Source: Paraburkholderia oxyphila NBRC 105797 (GTDB lineage: Bacteria; Pseudomonadota; Gammaproteobacteria; Burkholderiales; Burkholderiaceae). Taken from it: a stretch of DNA of 64,000 bases. Position numbers and translations under genes: made by a program. The notes below the pieces were generated by a model that was not told the DNA's origin, ran no database searches, and saw nothing but the letters and a program-made list of their open reading frames with translations. Below, in pieces: positions 18,175 through 27,273 of this stretch (positions are counted from its first letter, which is position 1; each line of letters opens with the position of its first letter). The DNA lies in assembly GCF_000685075.1 (NCBI RefSeq), contig NZ_BAYD01000036.1:1-64000 (forward strand), written 5' to 3'.

Positions 18175-19344
18175 TTATACGCTCACCGGCTTCTTGCTCG
18201 CACGTTTCGCAATCTTCGCGATCTTGTCTTCGTGCTTCGCCGCGGGCCAGAGGCCTTCCTGGCGATACAGCATGATGACGACCATCGCGAGACCATAAAG
18301 CAGCTGTCGAATCACTTCGGTATCGACGATCTGGTGGCCGAACAGCGCGTGCTGAAGCGGGCCCATGGTCGAGCGCAGGAACTCAGGGAAGATCGAAAGC
18401 AGGACCGCGCCGAGAATCACGCCCGGAATATGGCCCATACCGCCGAGCACCACACAGGCAAGTACGACAATTGATTCTACGAACGTGAACGACTCTGGCG
18501 AAACGAACCCCTGGAAGGAGCCGAACATCGCGCCGGACAAACCGCCGAACGACGCGCCCATCGCGAACGCGAGCAGTTTCACGTTACGGGTGTTGATGCC
18601 CATGGCCTTGGCGGCGATTTCGTCTTCGCGGATCGCGGCCCATGCGCGGCCGATACGCGAGTGCTGAAGACGCGTACACACCCAGATCGTGAGCAGCGCG
18701 CAGATCACGAACACGTAGTAGTAGCAGTACACCGCGGTGAATGTGAACCCCAATACCGTGTGCGGCTGCGCGAGGTCGAAGCCCGCGATGTTCAGTGGCG
18801 CCACCCCGGTAATCCCTTGAGGACCGTTGGTGATGTTCAGCGGCCGGTCCATGTTGTTCATGAAAATGCGGACGATTTCCCCGAAGCCGAGAGTCACGAT
18901 CGCGAGATAATCGCCGCGCAGACGCAGCGTAGGTGCACCGAGCAGGACGCCTGCGAGCGCCGCAACGCCCATTGCGATTGGTACGACGATCCAGTAAGGC
19001 GTTTGCAGCCCATGGGGGAAGATACTGGCGAGCCAGGCGAACTGGGTCGTGAGATGGGGCGACGTGAGCAGCGCGGCAGTATAGGCGCCCACCGCGTAGA
19101 ACGCGATGTAGCCCAGGTCAAGCAGGCCCGCAAAGCCCACCACCACGTTCAGGCCCAGCGCGAGCATCACATAAAGCATCGCGAAGTCCAGCACGCGGAC
19201 CCAGTAGTTACCGCCCGCGGCGCCCACCAGCACCGGCAGGAGCGCAACGATAACGGCAGTGACGATGCCCGTTGTCAGGGTCTTCGTCAGATTCTTCTCC
19301 GGGTTGAGCGGCGCAGACGGCTCAATGCGTTGAAGGGAAGTCAT
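18175..19344 (-). CDS. livM: Branched-chain amino acid-type ABC permease LivM
   Basis: Inner-membrane permease of 389 aa with about 10 hydrophobic helices. It contains the LivM motif GLNVVVGFAGLLDLGYIAFYAVGAYT and the EAA-like loop GRAWAAIREDEIAAKAMGIN that contacts the ATPases. I place the start at 19344 (MTSLQRIEP), with GGAGA 9 bases upstream, instead of the longer frame to 19383. It forms a heterodimeric channel with LivH, whose gene ends 40 bp upstream. Confidence 0.93.
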   Translation of the reverse strand: MTSLQRIEPSAPLNPEKNLTKTLTTGIVTAVIVALLPVLVGAAGGNYWVRVLDFAMLYVMLALGLNVVVGFAGLLDLGYIAFYAVGAYTAALLTSPHLTTQFAWLASIFPHGLQTPYWIVVPIAMGVAALAGVLLGAPTLRLRGDYLAIVTLGFGEIVRIFMNNMDRPLNITNGPQGITGVAPLNIAGFDLAQPHTVLGFTFTAVYCYYYVFVICALLTIWVCTRLQHSRIGRAWAAIREDEIAAKAMGINTRNVKLLAFAMGASFGGLSGAMFGSFQGFVSPESFTFVESIVVLACVVLGGMGHIPGVILGAVLLSIFPEFLRSTMGPLQHALFGHQIVDTEVIRQLLYGLAMVVIMLYRQEGLWPAAKHEDKIAKIAKRASKKPVSV

Positions 19345-19383
19345 GGTTCCGTGTCTCCGGTTTTGATATGTAGTCGACATCAC

Positions 19384-20334
19384 TTACGCGCGGTCTGCAA
19401 CACGTTCGCCCAGCAGCCCCGACGGACGGAAAACGAGCACGATGATCAGCACGATGAACGCAAACACATCCTGATAGTTACTGCCGAACACCCCGCCGGT
19501 GAGACCACCGATGTAGCCCGCACCGAGCTGCTCGATCAGGCCGAGCGCCACGCCGCCCACCATGGCGCCGCCCAGGTTGCCGATACCGCCCAGCACCGCC
19601 GCGGTGAACGCCTTCATGCCCGGGATGAAGCCCATGTAGAAGTGCGCGTTGCCGTACTCGGAGGCGATCATCACGCCGGCCAGCGCAGCCAGCGCCGAGC
19701 CGATCATGAAGGTGGCCGAGATCACGAAGTTTGGGTTCACGCCCATGAGGCTCGCGTTGTTCGGATTCTCGGAAATGGCCCGCATTGCGCGGCCCAGTTT
19801 GGTTTTGTGCACGAGCAGCAGCAACGCACCCATCATGAGAAATGCGACGACAATGATCACGATCTCGGTGGGCGAGATCACGGCGCCGACGCTCGTGTCG
19901 GTCGCCTTGATCACGTTGATCGGATCGGTCGAGATCAGTTGCGGGAAGGCCAGCGGGTTACGCGACCAGATCATCATCGCGAGCGTCTGCAGCAGGATCG
20001 ACACGCCAATAGCGGTGATGAGCGGAGCGAGACGCGGCGCGCGGCGCAATGGGCGGTACGCGACCCTCTCGATCGTGTAGCCGACGAAGGCGCAGACCAC
20101 GGCGGCAATGACGAGCGCGATGATCAGCGTGGGGATGTTCCCGAGGCCCGGGAAGTGGTTATGCATCACGTTGATCGCGGAGAGCGCGACCATCGCCCCG
20201 ACCATCAGCACGTCGCCATGTGCGAAGTTGATGATGCCGAGAATGCCGTACACCATCGTGTAGCCGAGGGCGATGATGGCGTAAATGCTACCGAGTACGA
20301 GTCCGTTCAGGATCTGCTGGATAAAGATGTCCAT
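19384..20334 (-). CDS. livH: Branched-chain amino acid-type ABC permease LivH
   Basis: Inner-membrane permease of 316 aa with about 8-9 helices, first gene of the livHMGFK operon. The N-terminus MDIFIQQILNGLVLGSIYAI and the motif GILGIINFAHGDVLMVGA are diagnostic for LivH. The frame is open to 20463, but family alignment and the promoter position fix the start at 20334. The predicted transcription start lies about 80 bp upstream, downstream of regulon promoter 2. The liv operon is therefore expected to be controlled together with the PuuB-like oxidases on either side. Confidence 0.94.
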   Translation of the reverse strand: MDIFIQQILNGLVLGSIYAIIALGYTMVYGILGIINFAHGDVLMVGAMVALSAINVMHNHFPGLGNIPTLIIALVIAAVVCAFVGYTIERVAYRPLRRAPRLAPLITAIGVSILLQTLAMMIWSRNPLAFPQLISTDPINVIKATDTSVGAVISPTEIVIIVVAFLMMGALLLLVHKTKLGRAMRAISENPNNASLMGVNPNFVISATFMIGSALAALAGVMIASEYGNAHFYMGFIPGMKAFTAAVLGGIGNLGGAMVGGVALGLIEQLGAGYIGGLTGGVFGSNYQDVFAFIVLIIVLVFRPSGLLGERVADRA

Positions 20335-20402
20335 TGCGATACCAGGTTGAATGTTGAGGCGATGTCGGTAGTGGCCATTCCCACCACTCCCGTGCGACTC
20401 CG

Positions 20403-20490
20403 TTGCTACGGTTGATAGAAGATTACGAAGCCGATATGGACTGCACAAACGAAATCGCCGCATGAGATATGCTGGCCGGGAATACCTTGG
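20403..20490. repeat. 88-bp direct repeat, copy A (liv promoter)
   Basis: It aligns without gaps to 42684-42771 with about 9 mismatches in 88 positions. Identity includes the -10 box, the -35 box and the whole operator region. This shows a promoter-region duplication, not chance similarity between operators. Confidence 0.85.
20420..20490 (-). promoter_or_regulatory. Regulon promoter 2 (liv operon)
   Basis: Minus-strand order: operator half-sites TATTCC (20479-20484) and AGCATA (20468-20473), then -35 TTGTGC (20443-20448), 17 bp, then -10 TAATCT (20420-20425). The upstream half-site matches the consensus and the downstream half is degenerate. Spacing is identical to the other five promoters of the set. 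Confidence 0.75.
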
Positions 20491-20704
20491 CTAGGGATAA
20501 CCCTAAAAACTGTTGCTGCGAAGCAGCAGCAATTCCCGCATGGAATGCAAGGACGATGGGAAGACGGCTGCCGCGGCGAGGATTTTGTCCACGGCTTTGA
20601 ACGAACCTCTCGCGTAACAACAGAGGTAAGGAAGTACATGTATCCCGCTCAGCACGAGGGCGTAGCGAATGGGATCGTGAGTCGGGAAGGTTTTGCAAAC
20701 AGAG

Positions 20705-20735
20705 AAAAGCCGAAGCCAGACAAGCTGGCTTCGGC
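20705..20735 (-). terminator. Intrinsic terminator for puuB-like copy 2
   Basis: A perfect 11-bp stem GCCGAAGCCAG / CTGGCTTCGGC with a 5-base loop (20709-20735) is followed on the minus strand by TTTT (20708-20705). It lies about 165 bp beyond the stop codon of the oxidase at 20900 and upstream of the liv promoter, so it insulates the two units. Confidence 0.85.
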
Positions 20736-20899
20736 TCTGCCGATCAGGTTAGGGAGAACGACCTGGTCGCCGCACAACAGGCGCATCGTGCAATCAGGAA
20801 CGTGCTGTCAACCGCTCCTTTGGTTGCCGGTGCATCGGCTCGTCGTTACGCCAGGGCGCGTTGCGTAATGTGATTGAAGCGAATCGGCTCGCTGTAGCC

Positions 20900-22219
20900 T
20901 TAGACGTCTCCCTTTGCGGTAACGCCCGCCCATGCGATACGAGCCCGTGCGCCGACAAAGCGGAGCGGATCCGGCGGCACCCATGAAGGATTCGAATTCT
21001 CCAGAATGAAGCTCAAGTTCTCGCTCTCGATTCCGCAGATATAGTCCGCCATGTAGTAGCCCAGATAGGTTCCCTTCACCACGCCTACGCCATTGCAGCC
21101 GCTGATGACGTAGACGCCTTCGTCCGCCCGCGAGAACGCCGGCTCGTGATTCTGGGTGATCGAGAACACCCCTCCCCACGTGTAGTCGAAAGTGACGTCT
21201 TTGAGGAATGGGAACCGCGCTTCGAAAGCTGCGCGGTGTTGGTGCCACGCAGCGTTCAGCTCGTCGCCCCCGCTTCTCAGCTCAGGAAGATAGTCGTACG
21301 TATTCCGGATAAAGATCCGATTGTCGTCAGTGAACCGCACCGTGGTCCCTGCCATGTGCGCCGACGTCAGGCCCCACGGCTTGACTCCCTTGAAATGCTG
21401 CGCAAGTTGCCGCTCACTCAAGGGCTGAGTCAAGCTCGCATACGTGAAGATCGGCACGATCCGGTTGGGAAGCTTCCCAAACTGCTCCACATATGAATTC
21501 GTTGCCTGCACGACTGTGCGCGCCGAGATCGTCCCGCCGACAAATTTCAGCTTATGAGGGGAGCCGTATTCGATGGCTTGGACCGGGCTGTTTTCAAACA
21601 GCGAAACAGACCGGGGAAGCGCCTTGATCAGACCACGCACGAGTGCCGCGGGATTGACCAGTACGTTTCCTTTTGTATACACCGCAGAGCGATAGTAAGG
21701 TGTACCGAGCCGTCGGGTCAGTTCCGGGCCCGAAACAAGGTCATAGTCGAACCCCGCATGCTTGAGCATGCCTGCGAAGTTCTCCAGGCCGGGCAGGTTG
21801 CTTTCCTCGTGTGCCGCCATGTACTTCCCGGCGTCATTCCAGAAGGGAATCGCGTATCGGTCCTTGAATTGCCGCAGCCTCTCGATCGCAAACGTGTTCA
21901 GGCGGAATAGCGAGCGCGCATGCTCAACGCCGGTTTTCGCAAAGTTCATGTTGTGCGGCAAGTCGATCAGGAAACCCGCATTCCGACCTGATGCACCTTG
22001 CCCGACCCGCAAAGCGTCCACCAACGCGATGCGTGCCGACGGATCATTCTCGGCAAGCCTCAGGGCGGCGGATATTCCGGTGAAACCGGCACCAATCACG
22101 ACGTAGTCGAATTCGTGATCGCCCTTCAGCCGGGGGCCAAACGCGACATTGGAATCAGGGGCAGTCTCAAGCCAACCCAAATCACCATCCACATGTGGAA
22201 ATCTCGTTATCTTTTGCAT
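20900..22219 (-). CDS. FAD-dependent oxidoreductase, PuuB/DAO-like (copy 2)
   Basis: A 439-aa flavoenzyme with the same length and architecture as the copy at 13890-15209. It has the FAD fold FDYVVIGAGFTGISAALRLAE, the GASGRNAGFLIDLPHNM segment and the C-terminal GVYVISGCNGVGVVKG. The two proteins are collinear without gaps and mostly identical; differences cluster in the N-terminal 30 residues and in the substrate-side region around residues 115-165. The start is fixed by that alignment and lies about 32 bp after a predicted transcription start. I expect oxidation of an amine or N-alkylated amino acid. Its regulator may be the LysR gene just upstream. Confidence 0.86.
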   Translation of the reverse strand: MQKITRFPHVDGDLGWLETAPDSNVAFGPRLKGDHEFDYVVIGAGFTGISAALRLAENDPSARIALVDALRVGQGASGRNAGFLIDLPHNMNFAKTGVEHARSLFRLNTFAIERLRQFKDRYAIPFWNDAGKYMAAHEESNLPGLENFAGMLKHAGFDYDLVSGPELTRRLGTPYYRSAVYTKGNVLVNPAALVRGLIKALPRSVSLFENSPVQAIEYGSPHKLKFVGGTISARTVVQATNSYVEQFGKLPNRIVPIFTYASLTQPLSERQLAQHFKGVKPWGLTSAHMAGTTVRFTDDNRIFIRNTYDYLPELRSGGDELNAAWHQHRAAFEARFPFLKDVTFDYTWGGVFSITQNHEPAFSRADEGVYVISGCNGVGVVKGTYLGYYMADYICGIESENLSFILENSNPSWVPPDPLRFVGARARIAWAGVTAKGDV

Positions 22220-22257
22220 TGCCGTTCTCGGTTGAGACTCAGTTGAGCCATACCGGA

Positions 22258-22327
22258 ACGATGCAAGAACACAGGTTTCAGCACAAACGAATTTGCGTCA
22301 TATGACATTCCCGCGAGGAATGCAATG
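22258..22327 (-). promoter_or_regulatory. Regulon promoter 3 (before puuB-like copy 2)
   Basis: Minus-strand order: the palindrome CATTCC-N5-GGAATG (22306-22322, perfect 6-bp arms), -35 TTGTGC (22281-22286), 17 bp, -10 CATCGT (22258-22263). The -10 is identical to that of copy 1. It has the same strict geometry as the other regulon promoters. Confidence 0.78.
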
Positions 22328-22487
22328 TGAAAGAGCCGGCCGCCTGCCCGCAAGGGCCGACGTTTCTTATCGGGTATTCCCTAGCCCATGAGAGGTGTGT
22401 CTCGCGCCGCGCCAAAGCCGACCGGCATTCCGATTTGGCATGGGACATACAACCCTCAACGGGCGAAGCCAAGGGAGTGCACGCTGA

Positions 22488-23393
22488 TCAGATTGTGGTG
22501 AGCAGCCAATCCCGGAAAGTTGCAGCTTGCGTACTGAGAGGACGATGCTTGGCAAACACGAGATGATCGCCGCGCCCCGTCTCGTACTGGAACTGACCGA
22601 CTCTCTTTAGTTTGCCGGCTTCAATTGCCGTGCGCGCCATCGAATCCCAGACGAGACTCACTCCAAGTCCTTCGAGCGCGGCGTTTAGCGTCAATGTCAG
22701 CTGGTTGAACGTAATCGCCTTTCCGGGAATTTGATAATCGACACCGAAATGATCGAACCAGTCCTGCCAGTCGAGGCAGTCCCACTGGTGCGAGTCGAGC
22801 TGTATCAGCGGTAACGAGCGCAGATCACCTGGCGTTGCCGGCTCGGGAAATTGCATTTCGGCGCTGCAGACGGGGTAGACGATCTCGTGGATGAGCGGTG
22901 CGCTCTCCAGGGTCGTCCAGTCACCCGATCCATAAAGGATACCGAGGTCGTTTTCCCCCACGCTGTGTTCATTCATGGCGTTGGTCGAAACGACGCTCAC
23001 CGTAATGTCCGGATACTTCTGATTGAACCGAACGATTCTGGGGAAGAGCCAATAATGTGCAACCGACAGCGTGCAGCTGATGGTGACGGCCTCGCCGGAC
23101 TGCGCATTGCGGGCTTTCTGCACCGCTCGCTGCAGCCTGTACAGCACAGGCTCCACTTCCTCGAGAAAACTGGCACCCGCCTTGCTCAACGTAATCCCGC
23201 GCGCATGCCGGTCAAACAGCGCGCAATTAAGCGCTTCCTCCAAAGCCTTGATCTGTTTGCTCACGGCGCTCTGCGTGATGGAGAGCTCGCGCGCTGCCGC
23301 CGTAAAACTCCCACTGCGGGCGACGGATTCAAAGCACACAAGCGTCTCGATCGGAGGCAATGAATTCAACATCCTCAGAACATTCGTCATCAC
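22488..23393 (-). CDS. LysR-family regulator (candidate regulator of the six-promoter set)
   Basis: A 301-aa LysR-type regulator of the GcvA branch. The helix-turn-helix SFTAAARELSITQSAVSKQIKALE lies at about residues 30-53, and the effector domain has the ENDLGILYGSGDWTTLESAPL pattern. Later ATG codons (MLNSLPPIETL) are alternative starts. It lies between puuB-like copy 2 and the divergent FAH-family gene, with regulon promoter 4 in the 233-bp gap. This is the classical LysR position for activating a divergent gene while binding a T-N11-A box. I infer that it is the activator of the set; the GcvA-type proteins at 12083 and 31826 are alternatives. Confidence 0.88.
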   Translation of the reverse strand: MMTNVLRMLNSLPPIETLVCFESVARSGSFTAAARELSITQSAVSKQIKALEEALNCALFDRHARGITLSKAGASFLEEVEPVLYRLQRAVQKARNAQSGEAVTISCTLSVAHYWLFPRIVRFNQKYPDITVSVVSTNAMNEHSVGENDLGILYGSGDWTTLESAPLIHEIVYPVCSAEMQFPEPATPGDLRSLPLIQLDSHQWDCLDWQDWFDHFGVDYQIPGKAITFNQLTLTLNAALEGLGVSLVWDSMARTAIEAGKLKRVGQFQYETGRGDHLVFAKHRPLSTQAATFRDWLLTTI

Positions 23394-23532
23394 TTCACCA
23401 TTGCATCGCCACGGGAATTCCCTCCGGATCGTCCAATTATACGGAGATCATTGCGCTGCTGCCATTCCCAGCTGGCATACGTTCGACGGCCATTTCCAAC
23501 GTATTCGGCTACGTTGAAATCGGGCGTGGCGG

Positions 23533-23603
23533 CAAGGTATTCCGACGAGGAAGGTCCTATGCCGGGATTTCGTTTGTGTCCGAGAGATGTTGCTCTCTAC
23601 GAT
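23533..23603 (+). promoter_or_regulatory. Regulon promoter 4 (FAH-family gene)
   Basis: The plus-strand member of the set: TATTCC-N5-GGAAGG (23538-23554), then -35 TTGTGT (23574-23579) and -10 TACGAT (23598-23603, 18-bp spacer; CTACGA at 17). The operator arm ATTCC is conserved and the second arm has one change. Because this copy is inverted along with its target gene, the element clearly follows transcription direction. Confidence 0.75.
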
Positions 23604-23626
23604 TCGGCTTACACCCCACTCTCTGA

Positions 23627-24826
23627 ATGTCCGTTATGTCCTCAAAATCCGCTTATCTTCCGTGCGATCTCGATCGTGCCCTGCTAGTTGGACGAGTCTG
23701 GCGACAAACCCCAGCGGGCGCCGGCCCATGTGTCGTAGCTGTTCGCAATGGAATGGTCTTCGATATCTCTCAAACTGTGCAGACCACGGCAGACCTGTTC
23801 GATCGAGAGGATCTGCCCGAGATCGTGCGCAACGCACCTGGCGAACCGCTTGGCGATGTAGGGACGCTGCTCGAGCACAGCCTTGACGCGGAGCGCGACG
23901 CCAACCGACCTTATTTGCTCGCACCGTGCGATTTACAGGCGATCAAGGCATGTGGTGTGACCTTCGCTGTGAGTCTCCTCGAGCGCGTCATCGAAGAACA
24001 AGCCGGAGGCGATCCCGCGAAAGCACAAACCGTTCGCGCAGAAATCACACAACTGATTGGCACCGACCTCTCGAAGATCAAGCCGGGCTCCGATGCTGCA
24101 ATCAAGCTGAAGGAAGAACTTCAACGGCGCGGCGCGTGGTCCCAATACATGGAGGTTGGGATCGGCCCGGACGCCGAGGTGTTTTCGAAGTCGCAGCCGA
24201 TGTCTGCCCTCGGATTTGGCGTGGATATCGGGCTGCATCCGGCTTCCGCATGGAACAACCCTGAGCCCGAGATCGTTCTGGCGGTCAACAGCAAGGGACA
24301 CGTTGTTGGCGCCACGCTCGGCAACGATGTCAACTTGCGAGACATCGAAGGCCGCTCCGCACTTCTCCTCGGGAAATGCAAGGACAACAACGGCTCGTGC
24401 GCCATCGGACCTTTTATCCGGGTGTTCGACGAAGCCTTTACGCTCGACTCGATCCGCGCAACAAGCGTCTCGCTGCGCGTCGAAGGTCTCGACGACGACT
24501 TCCTGCTGGAAGGCGTGAGCCACATGAAGGAGATCAGCCGCGACCCGCTCGATCTCGTCGCCCAAACGTGGGGCGCCCATCATCAGTATCCAGACGGCTT
24601 CATGTTGTTCCTTGGAACGATGTTCTCCCCGATCAAGGACCGGAACGCACCGGGTGGCGGCTTTACTCACCATATCGGTGATCGCGTAACGATCAGCGCG
24701 CCGCCGCTGGGCGCGCTGCTGAACACCGTCCGCTTGTCCACCGAGATTGAACCGTGGACATTCGGAGTTCGCGCGCTGTACGCCAATCTTGCCGCTCGCG
24801 GCTATCAACTGGGGAAGCAATCTTGA
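23627..24826 (+). CDS. Fumarylacetoacetate hydrolase family protein (probable 2-keto-3-deoxy sugar acid dehydratase)
   Basis: A cytoplasmic 399-aa protein. The C-terminal FAH fold shows the metal ligands in NPEPEIVLAV (two glutamates) and in LGNDVNLRDIEGR (aspartate). The N-terminal 120 residues are an extension found in the longer FAH group that includes 2-keto-3-deoxypentonate dehydratases of non-phosphorylating sugar-acid pathways. Its stop codon overlaps the start of a 2-oxoglutarate-semialdehyde dehydrogenase, the enzyme that would use the dehydratase product, which favours this role over true fumarylacetoacetate hydrolysis. A second ATG lies three codons in. Regulon promoter 4 lies 24-94 bp upstream. 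Confidence 0.78.
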   Translation: MSVMSSKSAYLPCDLDRALLVGRVWRQTPAGAGPCVVAVRNGMVFDISQTVQTTADLFDREDLPEIVRNAPGEPLGDVGTLLEHSLDAERDANRPYLLAPCDLQAIKACGVTFAVSLLERVIEEQAGGDPAKAQTVRAEITQLIGTDLSKIKPGSDAAIKLKEELQRRGAWSQYMEVGIGPDAEVFSKSQPMSALGFGVDIGLHPASAWNNPEPEIVLAVNSKGHVVGATLGNDVNLRDIEGRSALLLGKCKDNNGSCAIGPFIRVFDEAFTLDSIRATSVSLRVEGLDDDFLLEGVSHMKEISRDPLDLVAQTWGAHHQYPDGFMLFLGTMFSPIKDRNAPGGGFTHHIGDRVTISAPPLGALLNTVRLSTEIEPWTFGVRALYANLAARGYQLGKQS

Positions 24827-26283
24827 ATCAAACTTCGTTCAATGTGACATCCGCGCCCTTCGCTGCTATCGACAATGCCGTCGCGCGCGCAGACGAAGCC
24901 CAGGCGATTTACGGCACCGCGCCCGGCGCGGTGCGCAGCCGCCTCCTGCGTGGCCTCGCCGACGCACTCGAGCGAGACGCCGCCGGGCTTGTTGCGCTCG
25001 CCGATGAAGAAACCTCGCTCGGCACCGCGCGCCTGAACGGCGAACTCGCGCGCACCGCATTCCAGTTGCGTGGCTTTGCGGAGCGTGTCGAGTCTGGTCT
25101 CGCGCACCGTCAAATCGACGATGCAGCCGTGCCTGGCGCGCCGCCTGCGGGACGTCCGCAGCTCACGCGCGTGCTTGAGCCGCTCGGTCCGGTCGCGATG
25201 TTCTCGGCGAGCAATTTTCCGTTCGCATTTTCGGTGCTTGGCGGCGATACGGCCTCTGCCCTCGCTGCGGGCTGCACGGTGATCGTCAAGCCGCATTCGG
25301 GTCATCCAGAGCTTTCACGCCGCGTGCACGCGCTTGCCGCTGCAGTGCTGCGCGAGCAAGGCCTGCCCGAAGGTGTGATCGATTTCGTCGACCAGGCTTC
25401 ACGCGAAGCGGCGGTGCACCTCGTGAGCCATCCCGACGTATCCGCCGTTGCGTTCACAGGATCCTGGCAGGGCGGCGTTGCGCTCTGGCGCGCCGCCAAT
25501 GCCCGGCCTCGCCCGATTCCCTTCTATGGGGAACTCGGCTCGATCAATCCGCTGGTCGTGACACCTCACGCGCTCGCAGAGGGCGTCGACGTGCCCGCCG
25601 CGACGCTCGCCGCGTCGATTACGATGGGCAGCGGCCAATTCTGCACGAGCCCTGGCCTGATCGTGGTGCGCGACGATGCCGACGGCGAGCGCTTTGTTGA
25701 GGCACTCGCTCAATCGTTGTCTGCGCAAAAGACGCATGCCATGCTTACGCCCCCGATGCGAACCGGCTTCGAGCATGCTGTCGCGCACATCGCCGCTCAG
25801 CCAAGGGTGCACGTACGGCTTGCCGCACCCCCGGGCAGCGACGCTGCAGCATTGCCGCCCGCCCCCCGCCTCTTCGAAACCGACGCAACATCGTTCATCG
25901 CAAACCCGGCATTGCGCGAAGAGATGTTCGGTCCCGCCGCGCTGGTCGTGAAGGTCCGCGACGAAGCCAGCGTGATCGACGTACTCGCGGCCGTCGAAGG
26001 CTCGCTTACAGCGACACTCTGGGGCGCCGATGACGATACGCCCGGGAACCGCGCACTGGCGGCCGCCGCGCAGCGCATTGCTGGGCGCGTACTGTTCCGC
26101 GGCGTGCCGACTGGCGTCGCTGTGTGCGATGCGCAGCAACACGGCGGTCCGTGGCCCGCCTCGACGCAGCCGCAAACCACCTCCGTCGGTTATACGGCGA
26201 TCGAACGCTTCCTGCGCCCCGTCGCATTGCAGGACGCACCCCAATGGGTGATCGATGCAAACGGGGGAATAGTCGCCGTCTGA
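24823..26283 (+). CDS. 2-Oxoglutarate-semialdehyde dehydrogenase-type aldehyde dehydrogenase
   Basis: NADP-linked aldehyde dehydrogenase of 486 aa. The general-base glutamate lies in IPFYGELGSINPLV, the exact pattern of 2-oxoglutarate-semialdehyde dehydrogenases, and the catalytic cysteine in MGSGQFCTSPGL. The nucleotide region is SNFPFAFSVLGGDTASALAAG. I place the start at a TTG (24823) that overlaps the preceding stop codon (TTGA), with GGGGAAG upstream; longer frames read into the FAH gene. The product, 2-oxoglutarate, enters the TCA cycle. The enzyme could serve pentonate, glucarate or hydroxyproline breakdown. Confidence 0.87.
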   Translation: MNQTSFNVTSAPFAAIDNAVARADEAQAIYGTAPGAVRSRLLRGLADALERDAAGLVALADEETSLGTARLNGELARTAFQLRGFAERVESGLAHRQIDDAAVPGAPPAGRPQLTRVLEPLGPVAMFSASNFPFAFSVLGGDTASALAAGCTVIVKPHSGHPELSRRVHALAAAVLREQGLPEGVIDFVDQASREAAVHLVSHPDVSAVAFTGSWQGGVALWRAANARPRPIPFYGELGSINPLVVTPHALAEGVDVPAATLAASITMGSGQFCTSPGLIVVRDDADGERFVEALAQSLSAQKTHAMLTPPMRTGFEHAVAHIAAQPRVHVRLAAPPGSDAAALPPAPRLFETDATSFIANPALREEMFGPAALVVKVRDEASVIDVLAAVEGSLTATLWGADDDTPGNRALAAAAQRIAGRVLFRGVPTGVAVCDAQQHGGPWPASTQPQTTSVGYTAIERFLRPVALQDAPQWVIDANGGIVAV

Positions 26284-26289
26284 TGCGGG

Positions 26290-26309
26290 GTGGCGCGATT
26301 TTGCGCCAC
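26290..26309 (+). terminator. Hairpin after the semialdehyde dehydrogenase gene
   Basis: A 7-bp perfect stem GTGGCGC / GCGCCAC with loop GATTTT begins 6 bp after the stop codon. There is no uridine run after the stem, so termination is plausible but not certain. Confidence 0.45.
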
Positions 26310-27109
26310 TCGGAGCAACGTGTTGCCGCCCCCATCGTCGATGGAGGGCGGCAATCGCATCTGCAGTCCTGATGCGCAAGGTCGATGGCCTTTTCCCATC
26401 CGAAGCTATCGACGCAATGCTCTCGAAGACCGCGCGCCAAACCCCCACGTTCGTGGACTCAACAACCTTCTCAACGCGGCTACAAAAATAGTGGGCGCCC
26501 TCTTCGCAGACGTAGTCGGTCACGCCGAATTCCGTACCGCGTCCAGGCGTCGCAACGCCGGCGAGACAAACCTCGTTGAACCTCAAGATCGCCACCTGGC
26601 ACCCTCGCCATTCGCCACGTCCCAGCCGCTTACGGTGGGCGCGTGTGGTCACGCCGGCCTACCAGGCGCACGTCCTTCCCCCGAGTCACCCCTTTAGAAA
26701 ATCCAACCGTATTGAATCCTCGAGCTTCGAAGCGCGTTTCCCCTCCAGGCGACTGAGGCGAAACAAAACTAGTAGCAAGGGACGCACATCATCGGCGTGA
26801 CCGAGCCGGTGGTGCCCAACTACCAGAGGAGGTTTCGGATGCGCGGCAAGGAGTAACTGCGGCTGCACGCCGGGCAGCCAAAACGTCACGAGATAGGCGT
26901 TGTGGGCCGGAAAGTCATGCCCCCGGCCGCACTCAGAGCATACCTGCGATGCGTGATCCCGGTAGAGGCCTTCAGTCGGAAAAATACCTACCGCACGAAG
27001 TCAGGCTCTCGCTTCGGGGCAGGCTCTCGTCGCTGCTGCCAACAGGCTCATTTCGCGAGGCCCGTCAAACAGCCCTTGTTTTCTAACCCCAGACCCAGCC
27101 TCTGAGGGC

Positions 27110-27201
27110 GGCTACTGGGTATTCAGCCCGTCACTACCAAATTGCCGCCGGGCGAACCCGCCCGGTGGCCAGAGTCAGAGATATCGAACCTGCCAGTAGC
27201 C
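27110..27201. other. Nested hairpin structure of unknown role
   Basis: The outer stem is GGCTACTGG (27110-27118) with CCAGTAGCC (27193-27201), perfect over 9 bp. The inner stem is GCCGCCGGGCG (27144-27154) with CGCCCGGTGGC (27159-27169) and an AACC loop, 11 bp with one G-U pair. It lies 70-160 bp beyond the stop of the MFS gene, in non-coding DNA. It could be a bidirectional termination region, a repeat element or part of a decayed mobile element. Confidence 0.45.
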
Positions 27202-27273
27202 ACTCGCCCCTACCTCCATGCGAGTTGAATCACGGGTAAGGACTGTGTTCGTACCACCAGCCGGTCCGCTTTC

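Larger units (their letters stand above)
20335..20899. other. Interval between liv operon and puuB-like copy 2
   Basis: This 565-bp gap has no supportable gene. It contains the liv promoter (20420-20490), which is half of an 88-bp repeat shared with 42684-42771, and an intrinsic terminator for the oxidase gene (20705-20735). A small imperfect inverted repeat (TTGCTGC/GCAGCAA near 20512) also lies here. Confidence 0.65.
26284..27273. other. Gene-poor interval after the semialdehyde dehydrogenase
   Basis: About 990 bases between convergent genes. No frame shows a recognisable domain. A minus-strand frame (to 26652) exists but is mostly antisense to the dehydrogenase. The stretch 26660-27060 reads like decayed coding sequence without a recognisable parent. 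Two structures stand out: a GTGGCGC/GCGCCAC hairpin directly after the dehydrogenase stop and a nested hairpin at 27110-27201. Confidence 0.55.

Noticed and set aside
18661..20415. 584-codon plus-strand open frame opposite livM and livH
   Set aside because: It is antisense to two clear membrane permease genes. Its translation is rich in His, Arg, Glu and Asp in a pattern expected from the reverse of hydrophobic codons, and it has no domain.
25399..26652. 417-codon minus-strand open frame over the semialdehyde dehydrogenase gene
   Set aside because: Most of it is antisense to a well-supported dehydrogenase and the translation shows no family pattern. The part beyond the dehydrogenase is also unrecognisable.
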